Below, one piece after another: positions 34,674-44,740 of a DNA stretch of 50,702 bases. The notes under the pieces are model-generated. The model worked only from the letters and a program-made list of their open reading frames with translations, did not search any database and was not told the origin of the DNA. Positions within the stretch are counted from its first letter, which is position 1. Every line of letters starts with the position of its first letter. This DNA comes from CAYYNQ01 sp964473105. Lineage in GTDB: Bacteria; Sumerlaeota; Sumerlaeia; MVZB01. The stretch covers positions 1 to 50,702 of the forward strand of contig CAYYNQ010000054.1 in NCBI GenBank assembly GCA_964473105.1, given 5' to 3'. A program made the translations under genes and the position numbers.

Positions 34674-36050
34674 ATGTGTTCCAGGGGATTATTATTACGC
34701 GCTAGCGTCATTTACAACGCCTGTATCTTGGCCGCCATGTTAACGACAACGGTCTCGGCAAAGGAAAAATCCATGAAGCTGCCTGAAGGTTATATCGCTG
34801 AAGCCAGGGAACACATCGGGGGCCTCCTCTACAACAAGGCCGATACTAACAACTGGTTTGATCGGAACTCGTTCCCGTTCTGCAAACACGACGGGATCAT
34901 GGGCTATATTCATGTTGACCGCCGTTTCAAGGAGGGGCTGGACAGGTCCTGGGTCACCTATACATATGACATCCACGACGCGCGCCGCATCTGGATGTAT
35001 CCCGAGAAACCCTGTCGCATCAACACCTACGGGAACAGCTTCACCAGCTGTGAACAGGTCAATGATGGAGAAACATGGCAGGAATTCCTGGCGGCCCACC
35101 TTGGGGAACCGGTCCGTAACTACGGCGCAGGGGGATACTCGGTCTACCAAAGCTACCTGCGCATGAAAAAGGAAGAGCCGGCCACCCCGGCAAAATATGT
35201 CATCATCAACATCTTTGATGACGACCACAAACGAAACTTCATCAGCTGGCAGCGCATTTGGTGGGGATCCCATCCGAAGTCCTATCATCCGACACTCCCG
35301 TATGTTGAGGCCAACCCCGAGACCGGTTCTTTCATGGAGTTTTCCAATCCCTGCCCGACAAGGGAATCGCTGGAAAATCTGACGGATCTGGAATGGACCA
35401 TGAATCGCTTCGAGGACAATTTCATCACCAAGATCGCGCTTGCGCACCGGATCGGCCGAAAATCGGCACCCGAGGGCAGCCTTGACTGGCCGACCGATGT
35501 TGCACTGGCCCAGGAGAATGTCGAGAAGGCTACCGAGGGCGGTGAGCGGGATGAGATGGAGGCCCGGCTGCGGGAAGCCGGCATCTCAGAGGTCATCAGC
35601 AATCTTGCAGCCGAGCATGGAATACCGGTGGATATCAAAAGCCGAAAGCAACTGGTGCAGATTGCCGACAAGGTCTTCATGAAGGCGGCACTCTATGCAA
35701 CCACCCGGATCATTGAGCTGGCCGAGGAATTTGCCAGCGCCAACGACAGGAAAATCCTCTGGGTTCTCTCCTATTCACACCCCCGTGTCATCGAACGCCT
35801 GAAGAAGGGCAGCCGCTTCGACCAGTCGGTCGTTGATTTCCTGGACCGCAAGGGACTGCCTTATGTGGACACGCTGGAAGCCCATGCTTCGGACTATGCG
35901 ATGTTCAGCATCACACCCGAGGAATACTGCGAACGCTACTACATTGGCCACTACGGGCCCGCCGGGAACTTTTTCCAGGCATTCGCCATCAAGGACAAGC
36001 TCGTCGAGATGATGGATCCCAAGCCCATCTCATACCTCGAATCGGATTGA
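34674..36050 (+). CDS. Exported SGNH-hydrolase-like protein
   Basis: The 458-residue protein starts at ATG 34674, ten bases after AAGGAG, with a hydrophobic leader ending near VSA-K. The SGNH block I is INTYGNSFTSCEQ, with S122 as candidate nucleophile. NYGAGGYSVYQ provides the block II Gly, VIINIFDDDHKRN is the region where block III Asn would sit, and IGHYGPAGNFFQAFAI near the end supplies a His. The family comprises esterases or lipases; a polysaccharide deacetylase-like role fits the context but is inferred. It follows the DUF1501 gene by 204 bases and matches the place of the diverged SGNH gene in the mirror operon. It may have its own promoter (34590-34616). Confidence 0.65.
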   Translation: MCSRGLLLRASVIYNACILAAMLTTTVSAKEKSMKLPEGYIAEAREHIGGLLYNKADTNNWFDRNSFPFCKHDGIMGYIHVDRRFKEGLDRSWVTYTYDIHDARRIWMYPEKPCRINTYGNSFTSCEQVNDGETWQEFLAAHLGEPVRNYGAGGYSVYQSYLRMKKEEPATPAKYVIINIFDDDHKRNFISWQRIWWGSHPKSYHPTLPYVEANPETGSFMEFSNPCPTRESLENLTDLEWTMNRFEDNFITKIALAHRIGRKSAPEGSLDWPTDVALAQENVEKATEGGERDEMEARLREAGISEVISNLAAEHGIPVDIKSRKQLVQIADKVFMKAALYATTRIIELAEEFASANDRKILWVLSYSHPRVIERLKKGSRFDQSVVDFLDRKGLPYVDTLEAHASDYAMFSITPEEYCERYYIGHYGPAGNFFQAFAIKDKLVEMMDPKPISYLESD

Positions 36051-36126
36051 ACATCTTTGGATTATCCGGGAGAAGGCACCTGAACCCCCCACGGTCCACG
36101 TCGCGAGCAAAGGAAAACAGGCCATC

Positions 36127-38133
36127 ATGAGCCAGGGAGCATGCAGACATCGCCTTCATTTCCTGGTTGCAGGGTTTTTCATGATTACGTCTTCAACCGC
36201 CATCGCGGCAAGGGAAGAACCCGTTGTTCCCGATCCGCATTCTCAGGGCGAAATCGGCTATATCAACCCGGACATTCCCGTATTTGACCCGCCTGAATAC
36301 CCGGGCGACCATTATGAGGCTGTCGTGCCCGCCACATTCGACCTGGCAGAACGTGCCCGGCTGGCCCTGCACGGAATCACCAGCATGACCAACCCCAACC
36401 TCGATTATGAGATCTATTTCGTGGCCAGTCATATGGCGGATCCTCCCGCCCTGCTGCTTAGCAATGGCGACCTTGCGTGCCAGGGCAAGTTCATGGAGGT
36501 GCTGCCCCTGATGCGGGTGATGAGCGGCAGTGACGAAAACATGCATGTGGAAAAAGCCTGGATGGAGGTCCTGCTCAGGCTGCAGGGCCCCGACGGCCTG
36601 ATTTATGCCTCGACAATTGGTCGCCCATGGATTCTCCCGCCCAATTTCGACCCGGCCTCGGGCTATCCGGGACGCAACGACGGCTATCCCTATGTCTGCC
36701 TGCTTGGCTACAGCACGGCCCGGTCACTAGCGGCCCTCTCGATCTATGCACAGAAGGACCCTGAAGGCCCCTGGACGGAAGCCGTGAACAAGCTGTGGTC
36801 AGGATACCAGAAGGTCATCATCCGGGATGATGAAGACGCGTATGTCTACAACACCTGGACCGCCCCGGGCAAGGAGGTAATCAAGCCCGAGAAGCCGTTT
36901 GGTGAACATATCTACCTCGTAGGTTCACAGGGCTGGATTGCAAAGTACCTGGCAGTATATGATCGCGCGCGACAAGTCCCGGAGGCATCGGAACTGGCCG
37001 AGAAGATGATGAACTACAACATGTTCACTGTTGAATACAACGAGCCCGACGGGAAATTCAAGTGGGGTGGACCCGGCGTCGGGGCCGGGGAAATCCAGGG
37101 ACAGTGTGCACACTTCCACACCCATGCCATGAACATCATTGCCGGCCTGTACGTGGCACGACAGAGGAACAACGAGAAACACCTTGAACGGGCAATCAGG
37201 GCCTTTGAGTACGGGATCAGCAAGGGTGATCCCATGGTCGGTTATTTCCCGATGGTCACGTATGATAAATATGTGGGCGCACAGACCGCCGAGACGTGCC
37301 AGGTGGCCGACATGATTGTTGCGGCCGTGGTCCTCTCCACGATGGGATATGACCAGTGGGACCATGTCGACCGCTGGACCCGCAATCAGCTTGCCGAAAA
37401 CCAGTTGACCCAGGTTGGATGGATCACCGACGGGCGGCTGGATCGTTCGCGCTCGGAGATCCCCGCGGGTTACCTCAAGGAGGGGGAGTATACCACCGAA
37501 AACGTGGCGGAACGCACTCTGGGCGGGTTCGCCGGCTGGCCGGCGGCGAATGACTGGATCGGCGCCGAGGACTGGTGGGGCGACAACAAACACCAGATTC
37601 TCTCGACCATCATGAACTGCTGCACCGGCGGCGGCGCCCGAGCGCTCTTCGCAGTCTGGCGCGACATGATTGAATACGATGAGGGGCGGCTGAAAATACA
37701 CCTGTTGATGAACCGTGCATCGAAATGGGCGGATGTGGACAGCCATGTCCCCTATACCGGCCGGGTCGACATCCGCATCAAGAGGAAGCTTAATCTTGAG
37801 ATCAGGATTCCCGAATGGGTCCAGCCTGACGATGTCACAATCACGGTCAACGGAAAACCCAGGGAACTTGAATTTGACGGCCGGTATGCAAAAGTCGGAC
37901 GCGTGAGGAAGGGACACGTGGCCGTGATGACTTTCCCCATCCATGAACGCACCGAGAAACGCACAATCGAGGGGTTCGATTACACGTTCATCGTGCGTGG
38001 CAACGATGTGGTCCATGTTGATCCTCCCGGCCGATACGCACCCATGTACCAGCGGGCACACTATCGGAACGGGCAAACTCTCTGGCAGAAGGTCACGCGC
38101 TTTGTGTCAGACGAATCGTTCGGCTGGTGGTGA
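36127..38133 (+). CDS. Secreted GH127-like (DUF1680) glycosidase, copy 3
   Basis: The 668-residue protein has a signal peptide (HFLVAGFFMITSSTAIAA) and the GH127 zinc/Cys site: E389-T-C391 in AETCQVADM and C498-C499 in MNCCTGGGAR. It is most like the copy at 7743-9734 over the whole length, including ASGYPGRNDGY, HFHTHAMNI, LLMNRASKWADVDS and the end VTRFVSDESFGWW. GH127 enzymes release L-arabinofuranose or related sugars; the true substrate here is unproven. Its stop lies two bases before the start of an amidohydrolase gene, so hydrolysis of the polymer and processing of a product may be co-expressed. Confidence 0.82.
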   Translation: MSQGACRHRLHFLVAGFFMITSSTAIAAREEPVVPDPHSQGEIGYINPDIPVFDPPEYPGDHYEAVVPATFDLAERARLALHGITSMTNPNLDYEIYFVASHMADPPALLLSNGDLACQGKFMEVLPLMRVMSGSDENMHVEKAWMEVLLRLQGPDGLIYASTIGRPWILPPNFDPASGYPGRNDGYPYVCLLGYSTARSLAALSIYAQKDPEGPWTEAVNKLWSGYQKVIIRDDEDAYVYNTWTAPGKEVIKPEKPFGEHIYLVGSQGWIAKYLAVYDRARQVPEASELAEKMMNYNMFTVEYNEPDGKFKWGGPGVGAGEIQGQCAHFHTHAMNIIAGLYVARQRNNEKHLERAIRAFEYGISKGDPMVGYFPMVTYDKYVGAQTAETCQVADMIVAAVVLSTMGYDQWDHVDRWTRNQLAENQLTQVGWITDGRLDRSRSEIPAGYLKEGEYTTENVAERTLGGFAGWPAANDWIGAEDWWGDNKHQILSTIMNCCTGGGARALFAVWRDMIEYDEGRLKIHLLMNRASKWADVDSHVPYTGRVDIRIKRKLNLEIRIPEWVQPDDVTITVNGKPRELEFDGRYAKVGRVRKGHVAVMTFPIHERTEKRTIEGFDYTFIVRGNDVVHVDPPGRYAPMYQRAHYRNGQTLWQKVTRFVSDESFGWW

Positions 38134-38135
38134 AT

Positions 38136-39404
38136 ATGAACCGCCATCGCGAAGCCTTGTTGGAAACCATGCAGACCCAGGATGTGTACGACTGCCATAC
38201 GCATATCCGGCCCGAGTCCTGGAGATTGAAATGGCCGGTCGACGCATTGACCCTGTTCGCGACCTATCCGATCATCGACGCCATTTCATCGCAGGGGCCT
38301 GCAAGGAAGAACGCCTCGGGGCAGGTCCTCGATCATCAATACTTCACCAATGCACAGATCTCCCTGGAGGACCGATGGAAATACTTCGAGCCTCTCCTCT
38401 CAAATGCACGTTTCGGGTCATTTTTTCGCGCCTCAAAGATCGCCCTGCATGCAATATACGGATTTGACGAGCTGAACAGCCATAATATCCATGAAGTTTC
38501 CGCGCGCATGCGGGAAGCAAACAAGCCGGGGTTCTACCATGAAATCCTGGCCCAACGCTGCGGTATCAAAAGATGTCTTGTCCAGTGCAGCGGCTCGCAA
38601 CTGGATGACCTGGCACCGCGCCCACTACTGACACCGGTTTACAGTGGCCCGACGGCCAGCAAGCACAACTTCACCCCTTTTGTGGAGATGCTGAACAACC
38701 GGTACGACCTGCACATTGCCCGCCTGGATGAATACCTGGAGGCACTGGGTCGTTATCTCCGCGAGATCAAGGAGCAGGGAACGGTCGGCCTGAAGGTCTA
38801 CGGCTGGGACAACTGGATGTACCATGATCCGGATATGGCCACGGCCGACCGGGAATTCCAGGATATGCTTGCCGGCGCACCGGGGCAGCCGCTGCTCGAG
38901 GCAACCGTCAAGGATGCCATCTTCAGGATTGCGGGGGAAATCAACTGGACGATCTCGATGCATGGCGGCGGGAGTTACATGGATTGGCGACTGTATGAAC
39001 CCCGCAGGATCACCGATGTCATCACCCGCCATCCCGAAACACGCTTTGACATCTTTCATCTCGGCATTCCGCTGGTAAGCCAGATTGTCGGGCTGGCCAA
39101 GCAATACCCCAACGTGACATTGAACCTGAACTGGGCACCCGCGCTGTCGGAAACCATCACCCGATCAACCATCCATGAGATCATTGAGACGGTTCCTGTC
39201 AACAAGGTGATCGCCTTCGGCAGCGACGTGATGGAGGACATCGAGGCGGCTTACGGGCACCTTGTCATGACACGCGAGGTGATCGCCGAGGCACTCGCTG
39301 AACGGATCCGGCGGGGCAGGCTGGACATGGAAGGCGCACGGCGCATCGTAAAGCTCTGGTTTCACGACAATCCGGAGAAAATATACGGGCTGGAACAGGC
39401 ATGA
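38136..39404 (+). CDS. Cytosolic amidohydrolase-superfamily protein (uronate-isomerase-like region)
   Basis: I chose ATG 38136, two bases after the GH127 stop and just downstream of GGTGG; GTG 38127 is also possible. The 422-residue protein has the metal-binding H21-x-H23 in YDCHTHIRPE, a later ISMHGGGSYMDW strand, FHLGIP, and a late FGSDVMED Asp typical of amidohydrolases. The end (RIVKLWFHDNPEKIYGL) also fits. The stretch VNKVIAFGSDVMEDIEAAYGHLVM recalls uronate isomerases, so isomerisation of a uronate or hydrolysis of a small lactone are both possible. There is no signal peptide. A Tat-exported paralogue follows at 39523. Confidence 0.7.
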   Translation: MNRHREALLETMQTQDVYDCHTHIRPESWRLKWPVDALTLFATYPIIDAISSQGPARKNASGQVLDHQYFTNAQISLEDRWKYFEPLLSNARFGSFFRASKIALHAIYGFDELNSHNIHEVSARMREANKPGFYHEILAQRCGIKRCLVQCSGSQLDDLAPRPLLTPVYSGPTASKHNFTPFVEMLNNRYDLHIARLDEYLEALGRYLREIKEQGTVGLKVYGWDNWMYHDPDMATADREFQDMLAGAPGQPLLEATVKDAIFRIAGEINWTISMHGGGSYMDWRLYEPRRITDVITRHPETRFDIFHLGIPLVSQIVGLAKQYPNVTLNLNWAPALSETITRSTIHEIIETVPVNKVIAFGSDVMEDIEAAYGHLVMTREVIAEALAERIRRGRLDMEGARRIVKLWFHDNPEKIYGLEQA

Positions 39405-39522
39405 GATGAAGGCTATGGCCACGAGAAGGACATGAACGACAGGGGCGAATGCCGCCTGCCATGGGAGAAACCGGAAAACAGGGCCTGTCGAACTGAAAAT
39501 TGCAAGATGGGAGAAGATCATT

Positions 39523-40944
39523 ATGGCGAATTCACTGGACCGCCGCAAATTCCTCAAGAATACGCTGGCCGCCTCGACGGTTGGCGTGGGGGCGGCATGC
39601 ACCTCCTTCCAGGCCGGAACCGGAAACCGTTCCGGTAACCCGGCAACGTCAACCACAGAATCATTGGCAGGTTACAACCCGACCACAATGGACCGCAACA
39701 GGCAGGTCCTTTTCGACGAGATGGCCGGCATCCGGACCCTGGACTGTCACCAGCATCTCTGGCCCGAGTCCGAGCGCGTTGCCGTCGAGGCCGACATCCT
39801 GCTGCTGTTCCACACCTACGCATTCAATGACCTGATGTCAGCGGGGATGAAGGTCCGGCCGGGAGACCACGGGCACGGACAAAACATCCTGCGCGATACG
39901 GACACCCCGCTGGATGAACGCTGGAAATTCGTTTCACCCTGGCTGGACCAGATCAAATACGGCACAAGCTATCGCGCTACGGCCATCGCGCTCAGGGACC
40001 TCTATGGGATCAATGAACTGAATGACCAAACCTACCGTGAGGCCTCGGAAAAAATCCGGGCGGCCAACAAGCCGGGACTCTACCGCTGGGTCCTGCGAGA
40101 CCGCTCAAACATCCGGACCAGCCTGGTCCAGAACCTGGTGTCCCTGGGATATGTTGAAAACCTGCCGACCCATGACGGTGTCCTGACACCGGTTTACGGC
40201 GGGCCGTCCTGCTACCAATATCCGATCGGGCCTCTGGTGAAACACTTGGAGGAAAAATTCGGGGGGCCGATCCATGACCTGGACACCTACCTGGAGATCC
40301 TCACCCGTTTCCTTTCCGGCCTGAGGGAATCAGGTTTTGCCGCTTTCAAGTATTATGCGACCAAACCGCGGCTTGTTCCTGATTACGATGCCGCCCGCAA
40401 GGTCTTCATGGAGTTTGTGGACCCGGGACAACCCCATCCGATTGTCGAGGCCGTGATCCTTGATCACGTCTTCAAGAAGGCGGCCGAGTGGGACTGGACG
40501 GTTTCCGTCCACTGCGGCGGGGCCTACATGGACACCCGCACCTATGACACCCGGTATATCATCGATACCGTTTCACGTTACCCCGAGACACGGTTCGACC
40601 TGTTCCACCTCGGCGTCCCCTTTACACGTGAGATCATCTATATTGCAAAAATGTATGCCAACACGACGTTGAACCTGTGCTGGTGTCCCGTGCTATCTGA
40701 ATCGATGACCCGTACCGCCATCAATGAGATCCTCGATGCCGTTCCTGTCAACAAGGTCATCGCCTTCGGGGGTGATTACGCGGGTGATGTCGAGAACACC
40801 TACGGCTGCCTGGTGATGACGCGTGAAACCCTCGCCGAGGCGCTGGCGGAGCGAATTGCGCTCGGCCGCCTCGACCTCGATGATGCCCGGCAGATTTCAA
40901 GGATGTGGTTCCATGACAACCCGGAGAAAATCTACCGGATTTGA
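39523..40944 (+). CDS. Tat-exported lipoprotein amidohydrolase
   Basis: The 473-residue protein starts at ATG 39523 after GGGAG. The N terminus combines a Tat motif (LDRRKFLKNTLAAS) with a lipobox-like VGAAC at C26, so it is probably a lipid-anchored envelope protein. The body is paralogous to the previous protein: LDCHQHLWPES with H76 and H78, SVHCGGAYMD, FDLFHLGVP, VNKVIAFGGDYAGDVENTYG, and WFHDNPEKIYRI. The late motif GGDY differs from GSDV. The pair places related chemistry on both sides of the membrane. The substrate is not known. Confidence 0.72.
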   Translation: MANSLDRRKFLKNTLAASTVGVGAACTSFQAGTGNRSGNPATSTTESLAGYNPTTMDRNRQVLFDEMAGIRTLDCHQHLWPESERVAVEADILLLFHTYAFNDLMSAGMKVRPGDHGHGQNILRDTDTPLDERWKFVSPWLDQIKYGTSYRATAIALRDLYGINELNDQTYREASEKIRAANKPGLYRWVLRDRSNIRTSLVQNLVSLGYVENLPTHDGVLTPVYGGPSCYQYPIGPLVKHLEEKFGGPIHDLDTYLEILTRFLSGLRESGFAAFKYYATKPRLVPDYDAARKVFMEFVDPGQPHPIVEAVILDHVFKKAAEWDWTVSVHCGGAYMDTRTYDTRYIIDTVSRYPETRFDLFHLGVPFTREIIYIAKMYANTTLNLCWCPVLSESMTRTAINEILDAVPVNKVIAFGGDYAGDVENTYGCLVMTRETLAEALAERIALGRLDLDDARQISRMWFHDNPEKIYRI

Positions 40945-41119
40945 AGGGCTTTCGGCCGTGTTCAGGAAAACATTCACCGACCGCCGGCATGGACCGCACA
41001 CTCCAAGTCGCCGGACGCAGCCTGAATCAGGTCATGATTTTTGCCCTCTCCGACAAAACGCGAGCTTCCCTGGTTCCGGGTTCGTCGTGCCCGGAATCTC
41101 CTGGAAGCCGGGCTGCCCC

Positions 41120-42028
41120 ATGAGATCATCCCTTATCTTCCTGATCATCGCACTGGCCGGCGGATCCGCCTTCATCCTGATGAAATATGCCGTGCTCGTC
41201 TTCACGCCGATCGAGATCGCCATTTATCGCCTGGTGGGCGGAGCGGCATTTCTCGGTTTTATTTGGCTTACCAGAAACGGTATCCCGGGCATTCCCCGCC
41301 GCCAATGGCCGTCTCTGGCCATAATCTCGATCGCGGGCATCGGGCTTCCGTTTGCGCTTCAGCCCTGGCTGATTCACCAGACACAAAACAGCGGATTCAT
41401 AGGCATGATTCAGGTATTCGTCCCCCTGATGACCCTGATCGTCTCAATCCCTCTGCTCGGGACATGGCCCAACTGGCGTGAGGTCACCGGTGTGCTCGTC
41501 GGGCTGGCGGCATTATTGATCGTCAAGCTTGACGGCAGCGCCCGTGACTTTCCGCTTCACGTGCTGTCTCTGGCGCTGCTGGTTCCGCTACTTTATGCCG
41601 TCCTGAACACACTCATGAGGCGCCTGTTCAACGACATCGACCGCATACCCCTGACCTTCGGCCTGCTGGCCATGGCCGCAATCGGCCTGATGCCATTCGC
41701 ACCCCTGCAGGAACGGACCGTCGGCAGCGGGAGCCTGGTATATGCCATCGCGGCGGTGCTGGCGCTGGGCGTTATCTCGACGGGCTTGTCCACATACCTG
41801 TTCTTCACGCTCGTCCAGCGGCACGGCCCGTTACACGCCGGCCTGGCGGCCTACCTGATTCCCGCGGTCGCACTGGGCTGGTCCTGGCTGCTGAATGAGC
41901 AGATCACCCTGAAGCAAGGAGTTGGGCTGGCGACAGCGATGCTCATGGTCTGGCTGGTACGCAGTGGCCAGGCCCGCCCCCATGAAAGAACCCATTCCGG
42001 ACCGGTTAAAACGGAACCGGAAACCTGA
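41120..42028 (+). CDS. EamA/DMT-family transporter
   Basis: The frame opens at 40823, but the sequence before ATG 41120 is not membrane-like and overlaps the amidohydrolase gene, so I use 41120. The 302-residue product has about ten hydrophobic helices in two repeats, typical of EamA permeases: SLIFLIIALAGGSAFILMKYAV at the start, LLGTWPNWREVTGVLVGLAALL, and HAGLAAYLIPAVALGWSWLLNEQ in the second half. Such carriers export or exchange metabolites. It may share a transcript with the amidohydrolases. Its substrate cannot be told. Confidence 0.82.
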   Translation: MRSSLIFLIIALAGGSAFILMKYAVLVFTPIEIAIYRLVGGAAFLGFIWLTRNGIPGIPRRQWPSLAIISIAGIGLPFALQPWLIHQTQNSGFIGMIQVFVPLMTLIVSIPLLGTWPNWREVTGVLVGLAALLIVKLDGSARDFPLHVLSLALLVPLLYAVLNTLMRRLFNDIDRIPLTFGLLAMAAIGLMPFAPLQERTVGSGSLVYAIAAVLALGVISTGLSTYLFFTLVQRHGPLHAGLAAYLIPAVALGWSWLLNEQITLKQGVGLATAMLMVWLVRSGQARPHERTHSGPVKTEPET

Positions 42029-42262
42029 TCATCCGCGATCGCACCGCATTGAGTCCCACTACACGATATGTTGTGAATGCAAGGATGGAGGCCATATGCC
42101 CCCGTCCGGGTCATGCCACACGACCCGCCGAGCAGGATCCATCGCCTCGCCAGGGGACAGGGGTGGCCGCACAACGACATCATGCCAAACGGGAAAGTCA
42201 CACGGCCGGTTCCCGATGACAATCGAGGATGATATCGGCATGAAATGCTGTCATGATGGTGA

Positions 42263-43846
42263 TCAAACATGGTCGTCCGATCCATCCTGCATCTCGGGAT
42301 CTTGATTTCGATCACGAACACCAGTCGGGGCCAATGTTCGTGATGCATCCCGATCAATCGTGAATATTGTATATTTTTTCCCGCCCATACATCCAAGATC
42401 CCTCCTGATTCTCTTTCCAAGCCTGTCCCAGTCTCCAAACAGTTCCCCATATACAAACGGCATCTCATGGGGCTGGATCCTGGCACGGTAGCATTGCAAA
42501 AAAAACAGGTTCCACATGACAAGCAATATTATCGAGGATAAAAGAGTGTTTCTCAGGACACGACTTCCATGTATTCGGGAAATGCGACTCATGATCTCCC
42601 CAAGGCCCAGAAACAGGAAAAACATGATGTCAACAAGGCCACGCATTCCGTAACTGGACCCCAGCCAGTAGTTTTCCCATCCCCCATAGATCCAGAGCAT
42701 GGCCACAAGCACAACACCCCCTGCGGCGAACAGAGCCTGTTTTCTGGCTGCCCCAAGCAAAAGCCCCGTCACGGATATCAACGCCAGGGGCGTCCACAGA
42801 AAGAGGCTGTTCCGTTCCCCAAACAACACCAGAAGAATATTTTTGGGCCAGAATGCGAGATGTTCACCCTGATAGCTGTAATACAAATATGAACCATATA
42901 GGGTCTTCCACGCGATCATCTGGGGCATAAATCCAACGACAAAACCAATCATGGCGGGGAAAAGGCTGAAAACTGACATGTGCAGCAGGGGCATCCTGCC
43001 CTCCCTGCCAATCCTCAGGTAGCCGGCAATGGCCAGGACCGGCGGAACCAGGCCGATGACACAGTCCGGGTATCGGATCATCGTGGATATCCCGAGCAGG
43101 AAACCCATCACAAATGCCGGTGGCAGAAGTTTCATCATATTCTGTCCAGCCCCCCGGCTCATCAGGACTCTCCACCAGTGAAGCGTGGCCGCGATGAAAA
43201 ATACCGAGACGCCAAATCCAAAAAGGTGGGCCATGGAGGGCTCGTAAAGGAAATAATGTGTTATGGAAAGGCCTGTTGCACCGCTCAGCACGGAAAGTCC
43301 GGCCAACCTTGCCCCATAGACATCACGCAGAAGCCTGAAGGAGAGGAGTAATCCCAGAAACCCAATGATTATGGATGTCCAGTTAAACGCAAGGACATAA
43401 ATGGCGGCATATTGACTGACCTTGATTCCTGTGACCGATTCATATATCAGCGAGATCAACCGGGCGAGATAAAGGGAGGGAAGAGAGATCAACCCCGACC
43501 CGAGACCGTATTTATTGGGAACATGGCCTGTGATTGTCCGCGGTGTGTTTTCCAGAAAATCAGCGTAAACCTTGCGCGTTATTCCGAATCCATCCAGTCC
43601 TGCAATAAAATCAAAATCATTCTCGAAATGAATGTCCCCATCCAGCGCCATGGATCGTCCCCAGGCAAAATAACCGTTGTTATCCCAACCCCAGAGATAG
43701 GCCTGATCCCTCTGGCTCGAATAACGCATGGAAAACGAGTAGTTCCAATAGAGGCAGGAAGCCAGCGCAACGGCCCAGGCAATGACAAAAACATGCCTGG
43801 AGCGCAGGGTGGATATTATCGACAAGCTGTCCTTCTTGTATCCCAA
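42263..43846 (-). CDS. GT-C-like polytopic membrane glycosyltransferase (putative)
   Basis: The protein has about 11 hydrophobic segments. The first periplasmic loop (YLWGWDNNGYFAWGRSMALDGDIHF) carries acidic residues like GT-C transferases that use polyprenyl-phosphate sugars. GGWENYWLGSSYGMRGL near the middle is also typical. I chose TTG 43846 because GGGGAG lies five bases upstream and the hydrophobic N terminus follows soon; the frame continues to a GTG at 43948 with a Cys-rich stretch and no ribosome-binding site. It is a single minus-strand gene facing the DMT transporter. It might glycosylate lipid or exported protein, but the acceptor is unknown. Confidence 0.6.
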   Translation of the reverse strand: MGYKKDSLSIISTLRSRHVFVIAWAVALASCLYWNYSFSMRYSSQRDQAYLWGWDNNGYFAWGRSMALDGDIHFENDFDFIAGLDGFGITRKVYADFLENTPRTITGHVPNKYGLGSGLISLPSLYLARLISLIYESVTGIKVSQYAAIYVLAFNWTSIIIGFLGLLLSFRLLRDVYGARLAGLSVLSGATGLSITHYFLYEPSMAHLFGFGVSVFFIAATLHWWRVLMSRGAGQNMMKLLPPAFVMGFLLGISTMIRYPDCVIGLVPPVLAIAGYLRIGREGRMPLLHMSVFSLFPAMIGFVVGFMPQMIAWKTLYGSYLYYSYQGEHLAFWPKNILLVLFGERNSLFLWTPLALISVTGLLLGAARKQALFAAGGVVLVAMLWIYGGWENYWLGSSYGMRGLVDIMFFLFLGLGEIMSRISRIHGSRVLRNTLLSSIILLVMWNLFFLQCYRARIQPHEMPFVYGELFGDWDRLGKRIRRDLGCMGGKKYTIFTIDRDASRTLAPTGVRDRNQDPEMQDGSDDHV

Positions 43847-44065
43847 GGATACTCCCCATTTCCGGAGCTGATGCAAACAATCACGTTGAGTCCGGTTGCA
43901 GTTACACCGTTCGACTCCTGTGGGGCTACTCAAGGCTGCGGATAACACGGGACAGGGGACATCATGGCAACAGGCATGACGGGGGATGTGGCATGATTCG
44001 TCATCATATTCCCCGGCTTTGGATCACAATGATTGTCACGATTGCAACAGATGCACCATGAACCA

Positions 44066-44740
44066 TCATCGACCCCGGGAGCCCCAAGCATTGAGGATCT
44101 CGTCCATATCGAAGATCGGGAACTTGTTCTTCATCCAGCCCATCACGCGCTCGTGGTCCTCAAGGTCATAGGTCCCGATACACTCGCGCGGGATGACCGG
44201 ATAATAGCCCCTCTGCATGGCATCGCATGCATTGAACAACACACATCCCGATGACAAAAGGCCGGTATGAACCAGACTGCGGATCCCGCTCTCCTTCAGG
44301 ATCCCGTCGAGCTCCGTGAAGTAAAACGCGCTGGCGCGTGTCTTGTAGATGATGACATCTCCCTCCTCCGGCGCCAGCTCGTCCACCGTTTTCCCTTCGT
44401 CGCTGCCCTCCAGGATCTCGGGTACTTCATCGGCGTTCCGGTGGCAGTATATATTCGGCCCGTTCAGCGTTGATTCGCCGGTTAACATACGCTGGACAAA
44501 TTCCGCGTAGATGATCGGGATCTTCCGTTTCCTTGCGGCATCGATGAGCTTCCCGATTGGCGGGACCAGTCTCTGCAGGTTCTCGGTACTGGCACCAGGT
44601 TTCGGCTTCGATTGCCCCTCATAGGAGCAAATCTTCTTCAGCACACCGTTCAGGACATCGATCACGATGACTGCCGTGCTGGACGGTTCGGTCAGCTCCT
44701 CAACCGTTGTCAGGACTTCAACGCCATTGATAAATTTCAC
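44066..44740 (-). CDS. Cytosolic isochorismatase-family cysteine hydrolase
   Basis: I chose the GTG ending at 44740, seven bases after AGGAG; an ATG at 44770 would add ten basic residues and lacks that site. The 224-residue product lacks a signal peptide, unlike the two paralogues at 27 and 883. The triad is complete: D28 in VIVIDVLN, K133 in VIIYKTRASAF, C166 in LLSSGCVLF. The opening KFINGVEVLTTVEELTEP matches the mature start of the exported copies. It is divergent from an isomerase-like/aldolase pair. The substrate is unknown. Confidence 0.85.
   Translation of the reverse strand: MKFINGVEVLTTVEELTEPSSTAVIVIDVLNGVLKKICSYEGQSKPKPGASTENLQRLVPPIGKLIDAARKRKIPIIYAEFVQRMLTGESTLNGPNIYCHRNADEVPEILEGSDEGKTVDELAPEEGDVIIYKTRASAFYFTELDGILKESGIRSLVHTGLLSSGCVLFNACDAMQRGYYPVIPRECIGTYDLEDHERVMGWMKNKFPIFDMDEILNAWGSRGR

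Noticed and set aside
40823..41119. N-terminal extension of the DMT transporter overlapping the amidohydrolase gene
   Set aside because: It would overlap over 100 bases of a conserved gene and encodes no membrane segment; the transporter fold begins at ATG 41120.
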